From assembly GCA_045531205.1 (NCBI GenBank), contig JAZSDN010000061.1:1-18832 (forward strand): 18,832 nucleotides of DNA, given 5' to 3'. The position numbers and the translations under genes were made by a program. The DNA comes from JAZNQL01 sp045531205 (GTDB lineage Bacteria; Bacillota; Clostridia; UMGS1883; UMGS1540). The notes below the pieces were generated by a model. It searched no databases. It was given only the letters and a program-made list of their open reading frames with translations, and was not told where the DNA came from. Positions 8,358 to 15,586 of the stretch are shown piece after piece. Position 1 is the first letter of the stretch; each line of letters starts with the position of its first letter.

Positions 8358-9356
8358 TCACTTATTTTTTACAGTAAAATTCCAAAGGTCCTGACACATT
8401 TCGTCAAGATTTCTTGTTGCTTCCCATAAAAGTTCGTCTTTTGCCTTTTTGGGGTCAGCATAACATTCTGCAATATCGCCGGGGCGACGGTCAACAATTT
8501 TATAATTTATCTTTACACCGCTTGCCTTTTCAAATGCTTTTATTATATCAAGCACGCTGTAGCCGTTCCCTGTTCCGAGGTTGTAAATCTTAACCCCTGT
8601 TTCGTTCTTTATTTTTTCTATTGAACGAACGTGACCAAGGCTTAAATCAACAACGTGTATGTAGTCACGAACACCTGTTCCGTCGTGTGTGGGATAATCG
8701 TCACCGAATACGCTTAACACTTCAAGCTTGCCTGCAGCAACTCTTGATACGTAGGGCAAAAGATTATTGGGTATACCTGTGGGGTTATCGCCAATAAGAC
8801 CGCTCTTATGAGCACCAATAGGATTAAAGTAACGAAGCAGTACAATGCCCCATTCGTTGTCAGCTACATATAAATCCTGTAAAATCTGTTCTATCATAAG
8901 CTTGGTACTGCCATAAGGATTTGTTGTGTGAAGCGGAAAATCTTCTCTTATCGGCACACTTGCAGGGTCGCCGTAAACTGTTGCCGAAGAGCTGAACACA
9001 AGCTTTTTAACATTATACTTTGACATAACATTGCACAAAACAAGTGTGCTCATAATATTGTTTTCGTAGTATCTTAAAGGAATTGCAACAGATTCTCCAA
9101 CTGCTTTAAGACCTGCAAAATGAATTACAGCATCAATTTTATTTTCTGCAAAAATTTTGTCTACCGCATCATAATTTACTAAATCTTCCTCATAAAACGG
9201 AAAATCCTTGCCTGTAATTTCCTTTATTTTTTCAATAGCATCAGGTGAGGAATTGCAGAAATTGTCAACCACTACAATATCATACCCCGCATTTAAAAGC
9301 TCAACCGAAGTATGACTTCCTATATACCCTGCTCCGCCTGTAACCAAAATATTCAT
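8358..9356 (-). CDS. galE: UDP-glucose 4-epimerase GalE
   Basis: 332 residues, the usual GalE length. The N-terminal NAD-binding Rossmann motif is GGAGYIG (7-13). The catalytic S124 lies in SSSATVYGD and the Y148-x3-K152 pair in NPYGSTK, typical of extended short-chain dehydrogenases. The stretch with GTGVRDYIHVVDL and NLGTGNGYSV is characteristic of GalE. It interconverts UDP-galactose and UDP-glucose in the Leloir pathway or for surface polysaccharide synthesis. It is the first gene of the minus-strand operon and is led by an AGGAAAGGAAAG Shine-Dalgarno region. Placement before glycosidases would fit galactose release and use, which is inference. UDP-GlcNAc epimerase activity cannot be excluded from sequence, which matters given the amino-sugar genes across the divergent promoter. 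Confidence 0.93.
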   Translation of the reverse strand: MNILVTGGAGYIGSHTSVELLNAGYDIVVVDNFCNSSPDAIEKIKEITGKDFPFYEEDLVNYDAVDKIFAENKIDAVIHFAGLKAVGESVAIPLRYYENNIMSTLVLCNVMSKYNVKKLVFSSSATVYGDPASVPIREDFPLHTTNPYGSTKLMIEQILQDLYVADNEWGIVLLRYFNPIGAHKSGLIGDNPTGIPNNLLPYVSRVAAGKLEVLSVFGDDYPTHDGTGVRDYIHVVDLSLGHVRSIEKIKNETGVKIYNLGTGNGYSVLDIIKAFEKASGVKINYKIVDRRPGDIAECYADPKKAKDELLWEATRNLDEMCQDLWNFTVKNK

Positions 9357-9430
9357 AATAAATTCTTTCCTTTCCTTATTTAAATACTATTCTACCATTT
9401 TTTGCTGTAAAACAGCCTTTCTCAAGTGAC

Positions 9431-9459
9431 ATTGTACACCATAACACAAGTTTTGTAAA
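9431..9459 (-). promoter_or_regulatory. Sigma-A-type promoter of the galE-hflX-GH operon
   Basis: On the minus strand, -35 TTTACA (9454-9459) is separated by 17 bases from -10 TACAAT (9431-9436). Each hexamer is one mismatch from consensus. Transcription would begin near 9424, giving a leader of about 68 bases before the galE ATG. The leader carries a small hairpin at 9404-9416 (GCTGT/ACAGC, loop of 3). The promoter lies back to back with the + strand promoter at 9477-9505; only 17 bases separate the two -35 boxes, so one regulator could control both operons. Confidence 0.75.
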
Positions 9460-9476
9460 TAAATTTTTTAAAATTC

Positions 9477-9505
9477 TTGAAGTTATTTTATCATTATGTT
9501 ATAAT
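9477..9505 (+). promoter_or_regulatory. Sigma-A-type promoter of the PIG-L deacetylase/NagB-like operon
   Basis: -35 TTGAAG (9477-9482), a 17-base spacer, and a perfect -10 TATAAT (9500-9505). Transcription should start near 9512, leaving a leader of about 57 bases before the chosen ATG at 9569. A -10 this close to 9527 also argues against the upstream TTG at 9527 being the real start. Confidence 0.75.
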
Positions 9506-9568
9506 ACTTTATAAAGCAGTATTTTTTTGCTTTTGTGTAAAAATTTATATTTTTTAGGAGTTGATAAA

Positions 9569-10273
9569 ATGCAGGTATTGGCTTTTGGTTGCCATCCCGA
9601 CGATATAGAAGTTGCTTGCGCCGGAACTATGGCAAAATATGTTAAAGAAGGTCATAAGGTTACAGTGTGCCACGTTGCAAACGGCAACCTCGGACACGAA
9701 ATTATTAAACCTGACGAATTAAGGGAAATGCGTCGCAAAGAAGCACAAAACGCAGGTGCTTTGGCAGGTATAGAAGTTTTAACTTGTGACATCGGTGACG
9801 TTATAGTATATTCAGGCCAAAAAGAACAAAGAGATAAGGTTGTAGATATAATCCGTAAGGTTCAGCCCGACGTTATAATCACACACAGCCCTAACGACTA
9901 TATGCCCGACCACGTAGCTGTAAGCCAGCTCGTATTCGACGCATCATTTGCAGCAAGCGTTCCCCATTACGAAACAAGCGTTCCCGGTGCTGCAAAAATA
10001 ACTCCCATATATTATATGGATACTTTAGCAGGCGTAAACTTTATGCCAACAGAATATGTTGATATTTCCGACACCATTGATTTAAAACTCGAAATGCTTG
10101 AATGCCACGTAAGCCAGATGAAATGGATGCGTGACCACGACAACATTGATTTTGCAGAATTTGTAAAAACCTGTGCACGCTTCCGCGGTTTGCAGTGCGG
10201 TGTTCAGTACGCAGAAGCTTTTACAAAATGCTATGCTTGGCCTAAACTTGTTCCCACAAGTTTGTTACCTTAA
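9569..10273 (+). CDS. PIG-L/LmbE-family zinc-dependent N-deacetylase
   Basis: 234 residues from the ATG at 9569, chosen because AGGAG sits 8 bases upstream and the family signature starts directly after it. An in-frame TTG at 9527 would add 14 unsupported residues. The signature CHPDD (8-12) and the second motif ITHSPNDYMPDH (104-115) supply the expected zinc ligands H9, D12 and H115, with D11 as likely general base. The family removes N-acetyl groups from amino sugars such as GlcNAc-phosphatidylinositol, GlcNAc-inositol or diacetylchitobiose. No signal peptide, so probably cytoplasmic. It is followed after 27 bases by a NagB-like gene. Together they resemble a deacetylase-deaminase pair analogous to NagA-NagB; this pathway role is inferred. 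A bacillithiol-type BshB role is possible but the gene context does not support it. Confidence 0.85.
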   Translation: MQVLAFGCHPDDIEVACAGTMAKYVKEGHKVTVCHVANGNLGHEIIKPDELREMRRKEAQNAGALAGIEVLTCDIGDVIVYSGQKEQRDKVVDIIRKVQPDVIITHSPNDYMPDHVAVSQLVFDASFAASVPHYETSVPGAAKITPIYYMDTLAGVNFMPTEYVDISDTIDLKLEMLECHVSQMKWMRDHDNIDFAEFVKTCARFRGLQCGVQYAEAFTKCYAWPKLVPTSLLP

Positions 10274-10300
10274 ATTTTAAATCAGAAAGGATTTTTAATT

Positions 10301-11251
10301 ATGAATTTTATTGACACACGCAAGGGCTCATTGCTCGAAAACTTCTATCCCGAAGGATGGGACTTCGAAAAAATCGACAAATGTTGTCAGAACGCTCCTG
10401 AATCAGTACTTGACAGACAGGATTTCTGGAACAAAGATTTCAATCCTATTCCCTGTGAAACCTTAGGCGAATTTGACACTCTTATGGGTCACGAAATTGC
10501 TTTAAAAATCAAAGAAGCTCGTGACAAGGGCGAAAAGCTTATTATGATTTTACCCGTAGGTCCTATGGGTATGTACAAATGGGCAGTTTACTTCTTAAAG
10601 GCTTGGAACACTCCCTGCGATCATTTACATTGCTTTAATATGGACGAATGGGCTGACGCTGACGGCAACACTCTTCCTTCAGATGACCCCGGTGCATTCC
10701 AGAACGCAATGCAGAACGCTTTCTACAATCCTTTAGGCGAGCTTACAGTTCCCGTATCCCAGCGTAACTTTGCAACAAAAGATAACCTTCCCAAATATGC
10801 AGAAAAAATTGCTGCATTAAAGGCAGAAGGTGCAAAGCTTGTACTTATCTACGGTATTGGCAGAATGTGCCATATCGCTTTCTGGGAACCACACTTTGGT
10901 GCTGAATTTGCAACCGACGAAGAATGGCTTTCACAAACACACCGCATCGGTGCAAAGCTTCACCCCCTTACAATTGAACAGAACGCTATCACAAGCTTTA
11001 AGTCAAGAACAACTTTAGTTCCTTGCCGTGCAAACACAATAGGCCCCGGCCTCTTTATGCAGGCAGACTATGCTATCGGTGGTGCTGACGGTACATTCTC
11101 ACGCGGAATGCAGTGGCAGGGTATGAGCTTCTGGACAACACTCCGTTACTCACCCTCAAGATGGATTCCTTCAACCTATATGCCCACACTCCCCGGCAAA
11201 CTCTTCTTCTTAAAAGAACTTGCTGGTCCCTTGGTTGCTGAATGTAACTAA
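10301..11251 (+). CDS. NagB/6-phosphogluconolactonase-superfamily protein with an altered active-site motif
   Basis: 316 residues, longer than classical glucosamine-6-phosphate deaminase (about 240-266) because of an N-terminal extension of about 50 residues. Recognisable NagB elements are the phosphate-loop-like PVGPMG (85-90), CFNMDEW (111-117, D115 matching the enzyme's general base) and GIGRMCHIAFWEP (185-197). In E. coli NagB the last motif reads GxGxDGHIAFNEP, with Asp, His and Glu forming the ring-opening triad. Here H191 and E196 remain but the Asp position is M189, and the following Gly is Cys. The protein may use a different amino sugar or reaction, or a non-phosphorylated substrate. 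AAAGG lies 10 bases before the ATG. Second gene of the operon, followed by a terminator. The superfamily call is secure; deaminase activity is not. Confidence 0.72.
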   Translation: MNFIDTRKGSLLENFYPEGWDFEKIDKCCQNAPESVLDRQDFWNKDFNPIPCETLGEFDTLMGHEIALKIKEARDKGEKLIMILPVGPMGMYKWAVYFLKAWNTPCDHLHCFNMDEWADADGNTLPSDDPGAFQNAMQNAFYNPLGELTVPVSQRNFATKDNLPKYAEKIAALKAEGAKLVLIYGIGRMCHIAFWEPHFGAEFATDEEWLSQTHRIGAKLHPLTIEQNAITSFKSRTTLVPCRANTIGPGLFMQADYAIGGADGTFSRGMQWQGMSFWTTLRYSPSRWIPSTYMPTLPGKLFFLKELAGPLVAECN

Positions 11252-11293
11252 TTTAACTGTTTGTATGGGATATTCCCTATAAAAAGTAATTTA

Positions 11294-11322
11294 AAAGGCT
11301 GAACGAAAATCGTTCAGCCTTT
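11294..11322. terminator. Strong hairpin terminator, probably bidirectional
   Basis: A perfect 13-base-pair stem (11294-11306 with 11310-11322) and a 3-base AAA loop, AAAGGCTGAACGA paired with TCGTTCAGCCTTT. T-rich tracts lie on both outer sides. It lies 43 bases after the NagB-like stop on the + strand and 39 bases beyond the stop of the convergent esterase gene, so it can end both transcripts. Confidence 0.85.
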
Positions 11323-11360
11323 ATAATTTTTATATAGAAAAGAAATTGGTTTTATCTGCA

Positions 11361-12797
11361 TTATTCCATATTTTTGCAAAGCCTATACAGAGCATATCCG
11401 GGAATATGAATATTGTCCTCGCAAATGTGCGACAAAATAAGATTTTGTTTTCCTGTAATCTCCTGTGCTATTTTACAAAGTGCAGCAGTTTTCCCTCTGG
11501 CTTTGAACTGGGCATCCGGATATTTCAGGAACAATTTTACAATCCCATTTATACGTTTTGTATCCTCTGCATAATTATATGTATGATAGTATTCTGCATA
11601 GCATATATCTGCATTTTCGGGGCAAGTTCCAAAAACAATACATTCCTTATCGTCAGAATGCTCTTTTGTATAAGGAATATCAAAATAAAACTCCTTATCC
11701 ATTGCAAACACACGTCTTATAATATCGTTTTTCTCATCTTTTGATAATGAAGCAATATTTTTTTCTATAAGTTCTTTTACCACAGAGAACAATTCTTCTT
11801 CACTGTGAATTTTGTTTTCAAATTCCGGAATTCCGCCAAAAGTCAAAGGCTCAACGTCAATATCAATATCAACTTCCCCGTCAAATGGGTCTGAAATATC
11901 AAATGTTTTGCAGAAAAATTTATACATAACTTCTCTTGTACATTGTTCGTAGCAATGAGGTGCTATTCTGTAAAAAGTATTAAAGCTTTCTTCCGCTCCG
12001 TATAATTCATAAATACTTTTTACTGCAGGGAACTCCCATTCAGTCGAATGCCTGGTCCAGTCACCGTCAGAAGAAGCCAGCAAAATCGGACGTGGCGCTG
12101 TCATAGCAGCATAATCAATATTACAGTACTCATTTCTCAAAAACGCAGTATTTTCACAAATACAACCGCCCTGCATTATAAGTGATACCATATTGATAGG
12201 TGCAGCCGCACGTATTCTTTCATCGCAAGCTGTTAAGAAAAATGTTTGTGTAGCACCTCCGGAAGCACCGGTACATCCAATTTTTTCAGTATCAACATAG
12301 GACAAGGAGCATACAAAATCCAACGCCTTAATGCTATTGTTTAACTGAAGAGAAAATCGTCCAAAATTATACAGCTCGTATTCTTCGCAAAAGTTTTCGT
12401 GAGGAATCTGGTCTGTGTCATTAAACCCAATCATATCATAGGCAAAAACCACCATGCCTCTCAAAGCCAAATTTGCATAACGTTTTGGAAGGTTCCCTTT
12501 TTCATCCTTCTCAATTCTTCCGTGTTCCCAATGTCCGTGAGGATTTAATATAGCAGGATATTTTTTACTTGTGTCTTTAGGTCTATATATATTTCCTGCA
12601 AGATAAAAACCCGGCAAGGTTTGTATAATAACATTTTCTATAACAAAATCATCATATTCTGCCGCCAGAGTTATTTTTGGAGAAAGAGGTGCGTCGTGTT
12701 TCAAAAGTTCAACCGATGAACTGAAACGGATTGTTTTTAAAAGTTCTTCTCTTGTTTCCTCCCACTTTGCAAGAGTTTCAACCCTTACCGGCTCCAT
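11361..12797 (-). CDS. Alpha/beta hydrolase, probable acetyl-xylan-esterase-like carbohydrate esterase
   Basis: 478 residues from the ATG at 12797. An in-frame TTG four codons upstream has no Shine-Dalgarno site, whereas GAAGGA lies just before the ATG. An oxyanion-region NPHGHW motif (85-90) is followed by the nucleophile elbow GASGG (177-181, S179). A likely acid is D244 or D246 in SSDGDW and the likely histidine is H281 in IAPHCYEQ. The architecture, with a long N-terminal segment and a core near residues 50-300, resembles the abhydrolase_7/acetyl xylan esterase group. The C-terminal 180 residues are not recognised. No signal peptide. It follows the SGNH gene by 110 bases in the same direction. 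It probably removes ester groups from sugars, in line with the neighbouring glycosidases; the substrate is unknown. Confidence 0.7.
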   Translation of the reverse strand: MEPVRVETLAKWEETREELLKTIRFSSSVELLKHDAPLSPKITLAAEYDDFVIENVIIQTLPGFYLAGNIYRPKDTSKKYPAILNPHGHWEHGRIEKDEKGNLPKRYANLALRGMVVFAYDMIGFNDTDQIPHENFCEEYELYNFGRFSLQLNNSIKALDFVCSLSYVDTEKIGCTGASGGATQTFFLTACDERIRAAAPINMVSLIMQGGCICENTAFLRNEYCNIDYAAMTAPRPILLASSDGDWTRHSTEWEFPAVKSIYELYGAEESFNTFYRIAPHCYEQCTREVMYKFFCKTFDISDPFDGEVDIDIDVEPLTFGGIPEFENKIHSEEELFSVVKELIEKNIASLSKDEKNDIIRRVFAMDKEFYFDIPYTKEHSDDKECIVFGTCPENADICYAEYYHTYNYAEDTKRINGIVKLFLKYPDAQFKARGKTAALCKIAQEITGKQNLILSHICEDNIHIPGYALYRLCKNME

Positions 12798-12907
12798 TTT
12801 ATCCTTCAAAGTTCTGATTTTAATATTTATTTTCTTCCTTTTTCTTTGTTTCTTTCGTTAGTTATTTCTTATTTATGAAGCATAAACATTATTATTGATT
12901 CGTAAAA

Positions 12908-13576
12908 TCAAAGATTTTTCAAAAACATTTTTAATTTTCTTGCTATAACTTTATGACCGTTGTCATTAGGATGCAAGCCATCAGGCACAAAAGCCTCTCT
13001 TATTTCTTCTACCTCGGGCTGTAATCCACCCATAGCAAATAAGTCCAACACGGGCAGCGAATAATACTCTGCAACCTCTCTTATTATATCAACATATTCC
13101 TTTAAAGAACCAAAATCCTCTGCTTTTTGTGTGCCGTATCTCTGATGCTCGTTTATTCTGTGCAAAGGAGTCATTATAACTATTTGTTTCCCCAAATATT
13201 TTTTTATAAGTCCGCTAAAGAGAAAATGACACGCCCCATAAAATGTATCGGGAGTTCTGTCAGAAAATTCTCCCAAAGGAGCATCCCCGTGTCCGTAATC
13301 ATTTGTTCCCCCAAAAACAACAACTGCATCGGCATCGGAATCCATTTTGTCGAATCTTTCGCAAAAAGAATTTACATCTATGTAATCGTCTTTAGGTCTG
13401 CCGGGAGTTCCCTTTTGCAAAGCATATCTTGTTCCGCTTATTCCGTAGTTTCTTGCCTCCAAAAGCCCCTCTTCTCTTTTCAAAATTGCATGGTATAACT
13501 TGTCAGGACTTGTTGCCCCAACCCCTTCTGTTATACTGTCACCCAAAAAGTTAATTTTAAGTCCTTTAAGTTCCAT
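12908..13576 (-). CDS. SGNH/GDSL-family hydrolase
   Basis: 222 residues with all SGNH blocks: FLGDSITEG (block I, nucleophile S14), NYGISG (block II, 43-48), FGGTND (block III, N92) and DGLHPND (block V, D199 and H202). The family hydrolyses esters and includes carbohydrate acetylesterases, lipases and lysophospholipases. There is no signal peptide, and the compact one-domain form fits a cytoplasmic acetylesterase acting on imported acylated sugars, though this is inferred from context. AGGAG lies 8 bases before the ATG. It is preceded by the deoxyinosine-glycosylase-like gene (41-base gap) and followed by the alpha/beta hydrolase. The family assignment is secure and the substrate is open. 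Confidence 0.9.
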   Translation of the reverse strand: MELKGLKINFLGDSITEGVGATSPDKLYHAILKREEGLLEARNYGISGTRYALQKGTPGRPKDDYIDVNSFCERFDKMDSDADAVVVFGGTNDYGHGDAPLGEFSDRTPDTFYGACHFLFSGLIKKYLGKQIVIMTPLHRINEHQRYGTQKAEDFGSLKEYVDIIREVAEYYSLPVLDLFAMGGLQPEVEEIREAFVPDGLHPNDNGHKVIARKLKMFLKNL

Positions 13577-13617
13577 TTTTGTTTCTCCTTTGCTTATTAA
13601 AATTTCATTTCTATTTT

Positions 13618-14097
13618 TTAAATGCTTTTAAGCACTTCCCATGCTTTTATAAGACGTGTTACAGACCAGGCAGCATTTGCAGCAGATGTGGATGGCAAAC
13701 AAATCGCCTCTCTGTTTATTTGAGTTTTTATATATTTTTCAAAGTATTTTTGTGCCGTTCTTCCGTTAACAAAAATCTCTTTAATATCCGCTTCTCCCAA
13801 AATTTTAGAAATATCATTTATTTTTACATTTTTAATAGAGCTATCCGAGCTTCCCGTTATATCACACGAAGCAATAACATCCCAAAGTGCAATGCGTTTT
13901 TTAAACAATAACTGCTTTTTCTCTTCAATAGTTTCAGGAACATTACATCCAAACACAGAAGAAATCACTTTCCAAAAGCGATTTTGCGGATGCCCATAAA
14001 AAAACTTTTGCTCACGGGATTTAACTGACGGAAAACTGCCCAAAATCAAAATTTTTGAGTCTTTATTATATAAAGGTGGAAATGGATGTCTCGGCAT
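13618..14097 (-). CDS. DNA-deoxyinosine (hypoxanthine) glycosylase, UDG superfamily
   Basis: 159 residues from the ATG at 14097, chosen because GAGGTG lies 6 bases before it and the family-typical PRHPFPP begins there. A TTG at 14136 would add 13 residues without a ribosome-binding site. Characteristic motifs are ILGSFPSVKSREQKFFYG (18-35) with HPQNRFWK (36-43) and the later LPSTSAANA (134-142). These match the HDG branch of the uracil-DNA-glycosylase superfamily, which excises hypoxanthine formed by adenine deamination and starts base-excision repair. The protein acts on DNA in the cytoplasm. A perfect -10-like TATAAT (14122-14127, minus strand) sits just upstream. There is no obvious functional link to the downstream esterases. 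The family call is strong; its exact base preference is not shown by sequence. Confidence 0.85.
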   Translation of the reverse strand: MPRHPFPPLYNKDSKILILGSFPSVKSREQKFFYGHPQNRFWKVISSVFGCNVPETIEEKKQLLFKKRIALWDVIASCDITGSSDSSIKNVKINDISKILGEADIKEIFVNGRTAQKYFEKYIKTQINREAICLPSTSAANAAWSVTRLIKAWEVLKSI

Positions 14098-14121
14098 TTT
14101 TGTCACCTCATCAAACAAAAT

Positions 14122-14160
14122 ATTATAAATCGGCAAACCGACCTTTAAGCTTTATGGAAT
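14122..14160 (-). promoter_or_regulatory. Candidate promoter region of the deoxyinosine-glycosylase gene, repeated at 17289-17336
   Basis: On the minus strand a TATAAT (14122-14127) lies about 25 bases before the ATG at 14097, with only a weak -35. The stretch GTTTGCCGAT plus its AT-rich downstream flank recurs before the ankyrin gene near 17300-17336 with about 80 percent identity over 20 bases. A small TCGG-CAAA-CCGA palindrome is present here but not in the other copy. Confidence 0.35.
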
Positions 14161-14189
14161 TTACACATACATTTTAAGTGTAGTCTCCT

Positions 14190-14897
14190 TCAAAATACCC
14201 TTTCATTGTTTATAGTTATTTCGCTTATATCTTTTTCTGTAAATCTATCGAAAATATTTGTATCGATTTCTTTTATAAAATTTATGCCACATAACGTAAG
14301 ATCTGTTTTATCTGACAAGCTTTTTAAAAACTCTATATTGTCCATTTGAATATCTATTAGTGTTAGTTCTTCTAAATTAACAAGACTTCCTATTGCGTTG
14401 TAGTTACGCACCTCTCTTGCATATCCACAATATAGGCTTTTTAGCTGTTGCATTTTTTGTAATGAACTTAAATCTACATAACCAAATTCATGTAGCTCAA
14501 GTCGTTCCAAACTGCTGATCTCGGATATAAATTCAAGATTTACAAGTTTCATATCCGACAAACATCCGCCCGATATTGTCAGTTCTCTTAAACATTTAAG
14601 TTCAGAAAGATATTCAAAGTCAAATAATGAAAGACCAAATTCCAAACCCAATTCGGTTAATTTAGAAAAAGAAGTCAAAAATGAAATGTCCTCAAAACAT
14701 ATATCGATTTGTAAACTTTCTAAGTTCTTAAACTGACATAAAGCTTCACAATCTCTAACATCAAAATAAAATCCCGAAAGATCTAATTCCAAAACCTTTA
14801 ACGCATCAGAAACATAAATTGGACTATTGTTTATTAAAAGTTTATCCCGCACCGCTTTTTCAAACTCTTGTTTATAAAAAACAAGTTCTTTTCCCAC
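14190..14897 (-). CDS. Leucine-rich-repeat protein, function unknown
   Basis: 235 residues starting at a GTG (14895-14897) with AAGGAG 8 bases upstream; no ATG fits better. From about residue 33 the sequence is a run of irregular leucine-rich repeats of about 22 residues, such as LKVLELDLSG, NLESLQIDICFEDISFL, KLTELGLEF, CLRELTISGG, SLERLELHEF and NLEELTLIDIQMDNIEFL. They resemble the SDS22-like bacterial type that forms a binding solenoid. No signal peptide, membrane segment or catalytic motif is seen. It is the last gene of an AT-rich group with the unrecognised, nucleotidyltransferase and ankyrin genes. Stand-alone small LRR proteins occur as immunity proteins in polymorphic toxin loci; that is a possibility only, since no toxin is in view. 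Confidence 0.75.
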   Translation of the reverse strand: MGKELVFYKQEFEKAVRDKLLINNSPIYVSDALKVLELDLSGFYFDVRDCEALCQFKNLESLQIDICFEDISFLTSFSKLTELGLEFGLSLFDFEYLSELKCLRELTISGGCLSDMKLVNLEFISEISSLERLELHEFGYVDLSSLQKMQQLKSLYCGYAREVRNYNAIGSLVNLEELTLIDIQMDNIEFLKSLSDKTDLTLCGINFIKEIDTNIFDRFTEKDISEITINNERVF

Positions 14898-15028
14898 TTT
14901 CTACACTCCTTTTTGACACATTTCTCACTTACATTAAGACTAATTAACAGCGAGTAATATGAACCATTTCCCAAGCACTCGATATAACTATACGATAAAA
15001 CAGACAGTACCAAAACTTATATTTGTGT

Positions 15029-15538
15029 TTAACTCTCTGTTATCTCCAATATTGCTTCTGTTTTTGGAAAATCCATTTGGATTTCCTCAAACAAATCATA
15101 TTTGCTCATCGTTATTATTAAATTGTCTTTAGAAGCAAATATAAACAAAAATACTTCCTCACATTTATATCTTATTGCTTCAACGAATCCATCTTCATGA
15201 TACTTAATCTTATCTAATTTAAATGTATAATTGGACAAATCAACTTGATACTTGTATGCTTCTTTATTAAACGAAGAAAGTTCATCAAATTCAATACAAC
15301 CATCTTCCATATATTTATTATGTTCAAAATATATCAACTTTTCACCTGTATCTACGATAATCTCCAAACAATCACAACTTTGGCTGTTCACTTGGCAAAA
15401 AGTTTCTTGAGATATATATAAAAGTTTAATATTTTTAAGATTCTTTTCTAAATCATCCGTCAGCAAATCAAGATGACCAATACATTTACTTTTTCTTTTA
15501 AATGAATTGTCATGCCTATCCAACTGGTAATATGGCAT
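15029..15538 (-). CDS. Hypothetical protein, 169 residues
   Basis: I do not recognise this family. The ATG at 15538 is chosen because AAGGAG lies 7 bases before it; an upstream in-frame start would add 14 residues and place the ribosome-binding site inside the gene. The product is charged and soluble, begins MPYYQLDRHD, and has alternating hydrophobic segments (IKLLYISQETF, CLEIIVDTGEKLIYFEH, YTFKLDKIKYHEDG, EVFLFIFASKDNLIITMSKYD) suggesting a mostly beta structure. There is no signal peptide, membrane span or metal-binding pattern. It lies 48 bases after the nucleotidyltransferase gene and 131 bases before the LRR gene, in the same direction. Its size, composition and company resemble small immunity-type or host-adaptation proteins, but nothing shows that directly. 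Confidence 0.65.
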   Translation of the reverse strand: MPYYQLDRHDNSFKRKSKCIGHLDLLTDDLEKNLKNIKLLYISQETFCQVNSQSCDCLEIIVDTGEKLIYFEHNKYMEDGCIEFDELSSFNKEAYKYQVDLSNYTFKLDKIKYHEDGFVEAIRYKCEEVFLFIFASKDNLIITMSKYDLFEEIQMDFPKTEAILEITES

Positions 15539-15586
15539 ATATGTTTTCTCCTTCTTTGATATCAGCAACACTAAATTCAATCAGCG

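Noticed and set aside
9527..9568. Upstream TTG start for the PIG-L deacetylase
   Set aside because: The extension has no Shine-Dalgarno site and no family similarity; AGGAG sits 8 bases before the ATG at 9569.
10830..11018. Small + strand frame inside the NagB-like gene, and similar frames in hflX, esterase and UDG genes
   Set aside because: They overlap well-supported genes in other frames or on the other strand and show no start signal or recognisable motif.
12798..12809. Upstream TTG start for the alpha/beta hydrolase
   Set aside because: No ribosome-binding site precedes it, and GAAGGA lies within the added codons just ahead of the ATG at 12797.
12798..12907. Promoter for the alpha/beta hydrolase gene
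   Set aside because: TTTACG and TATGCT at 16 bases are the best match, but the region is so AT-rich that this is not distinguishable from chance.
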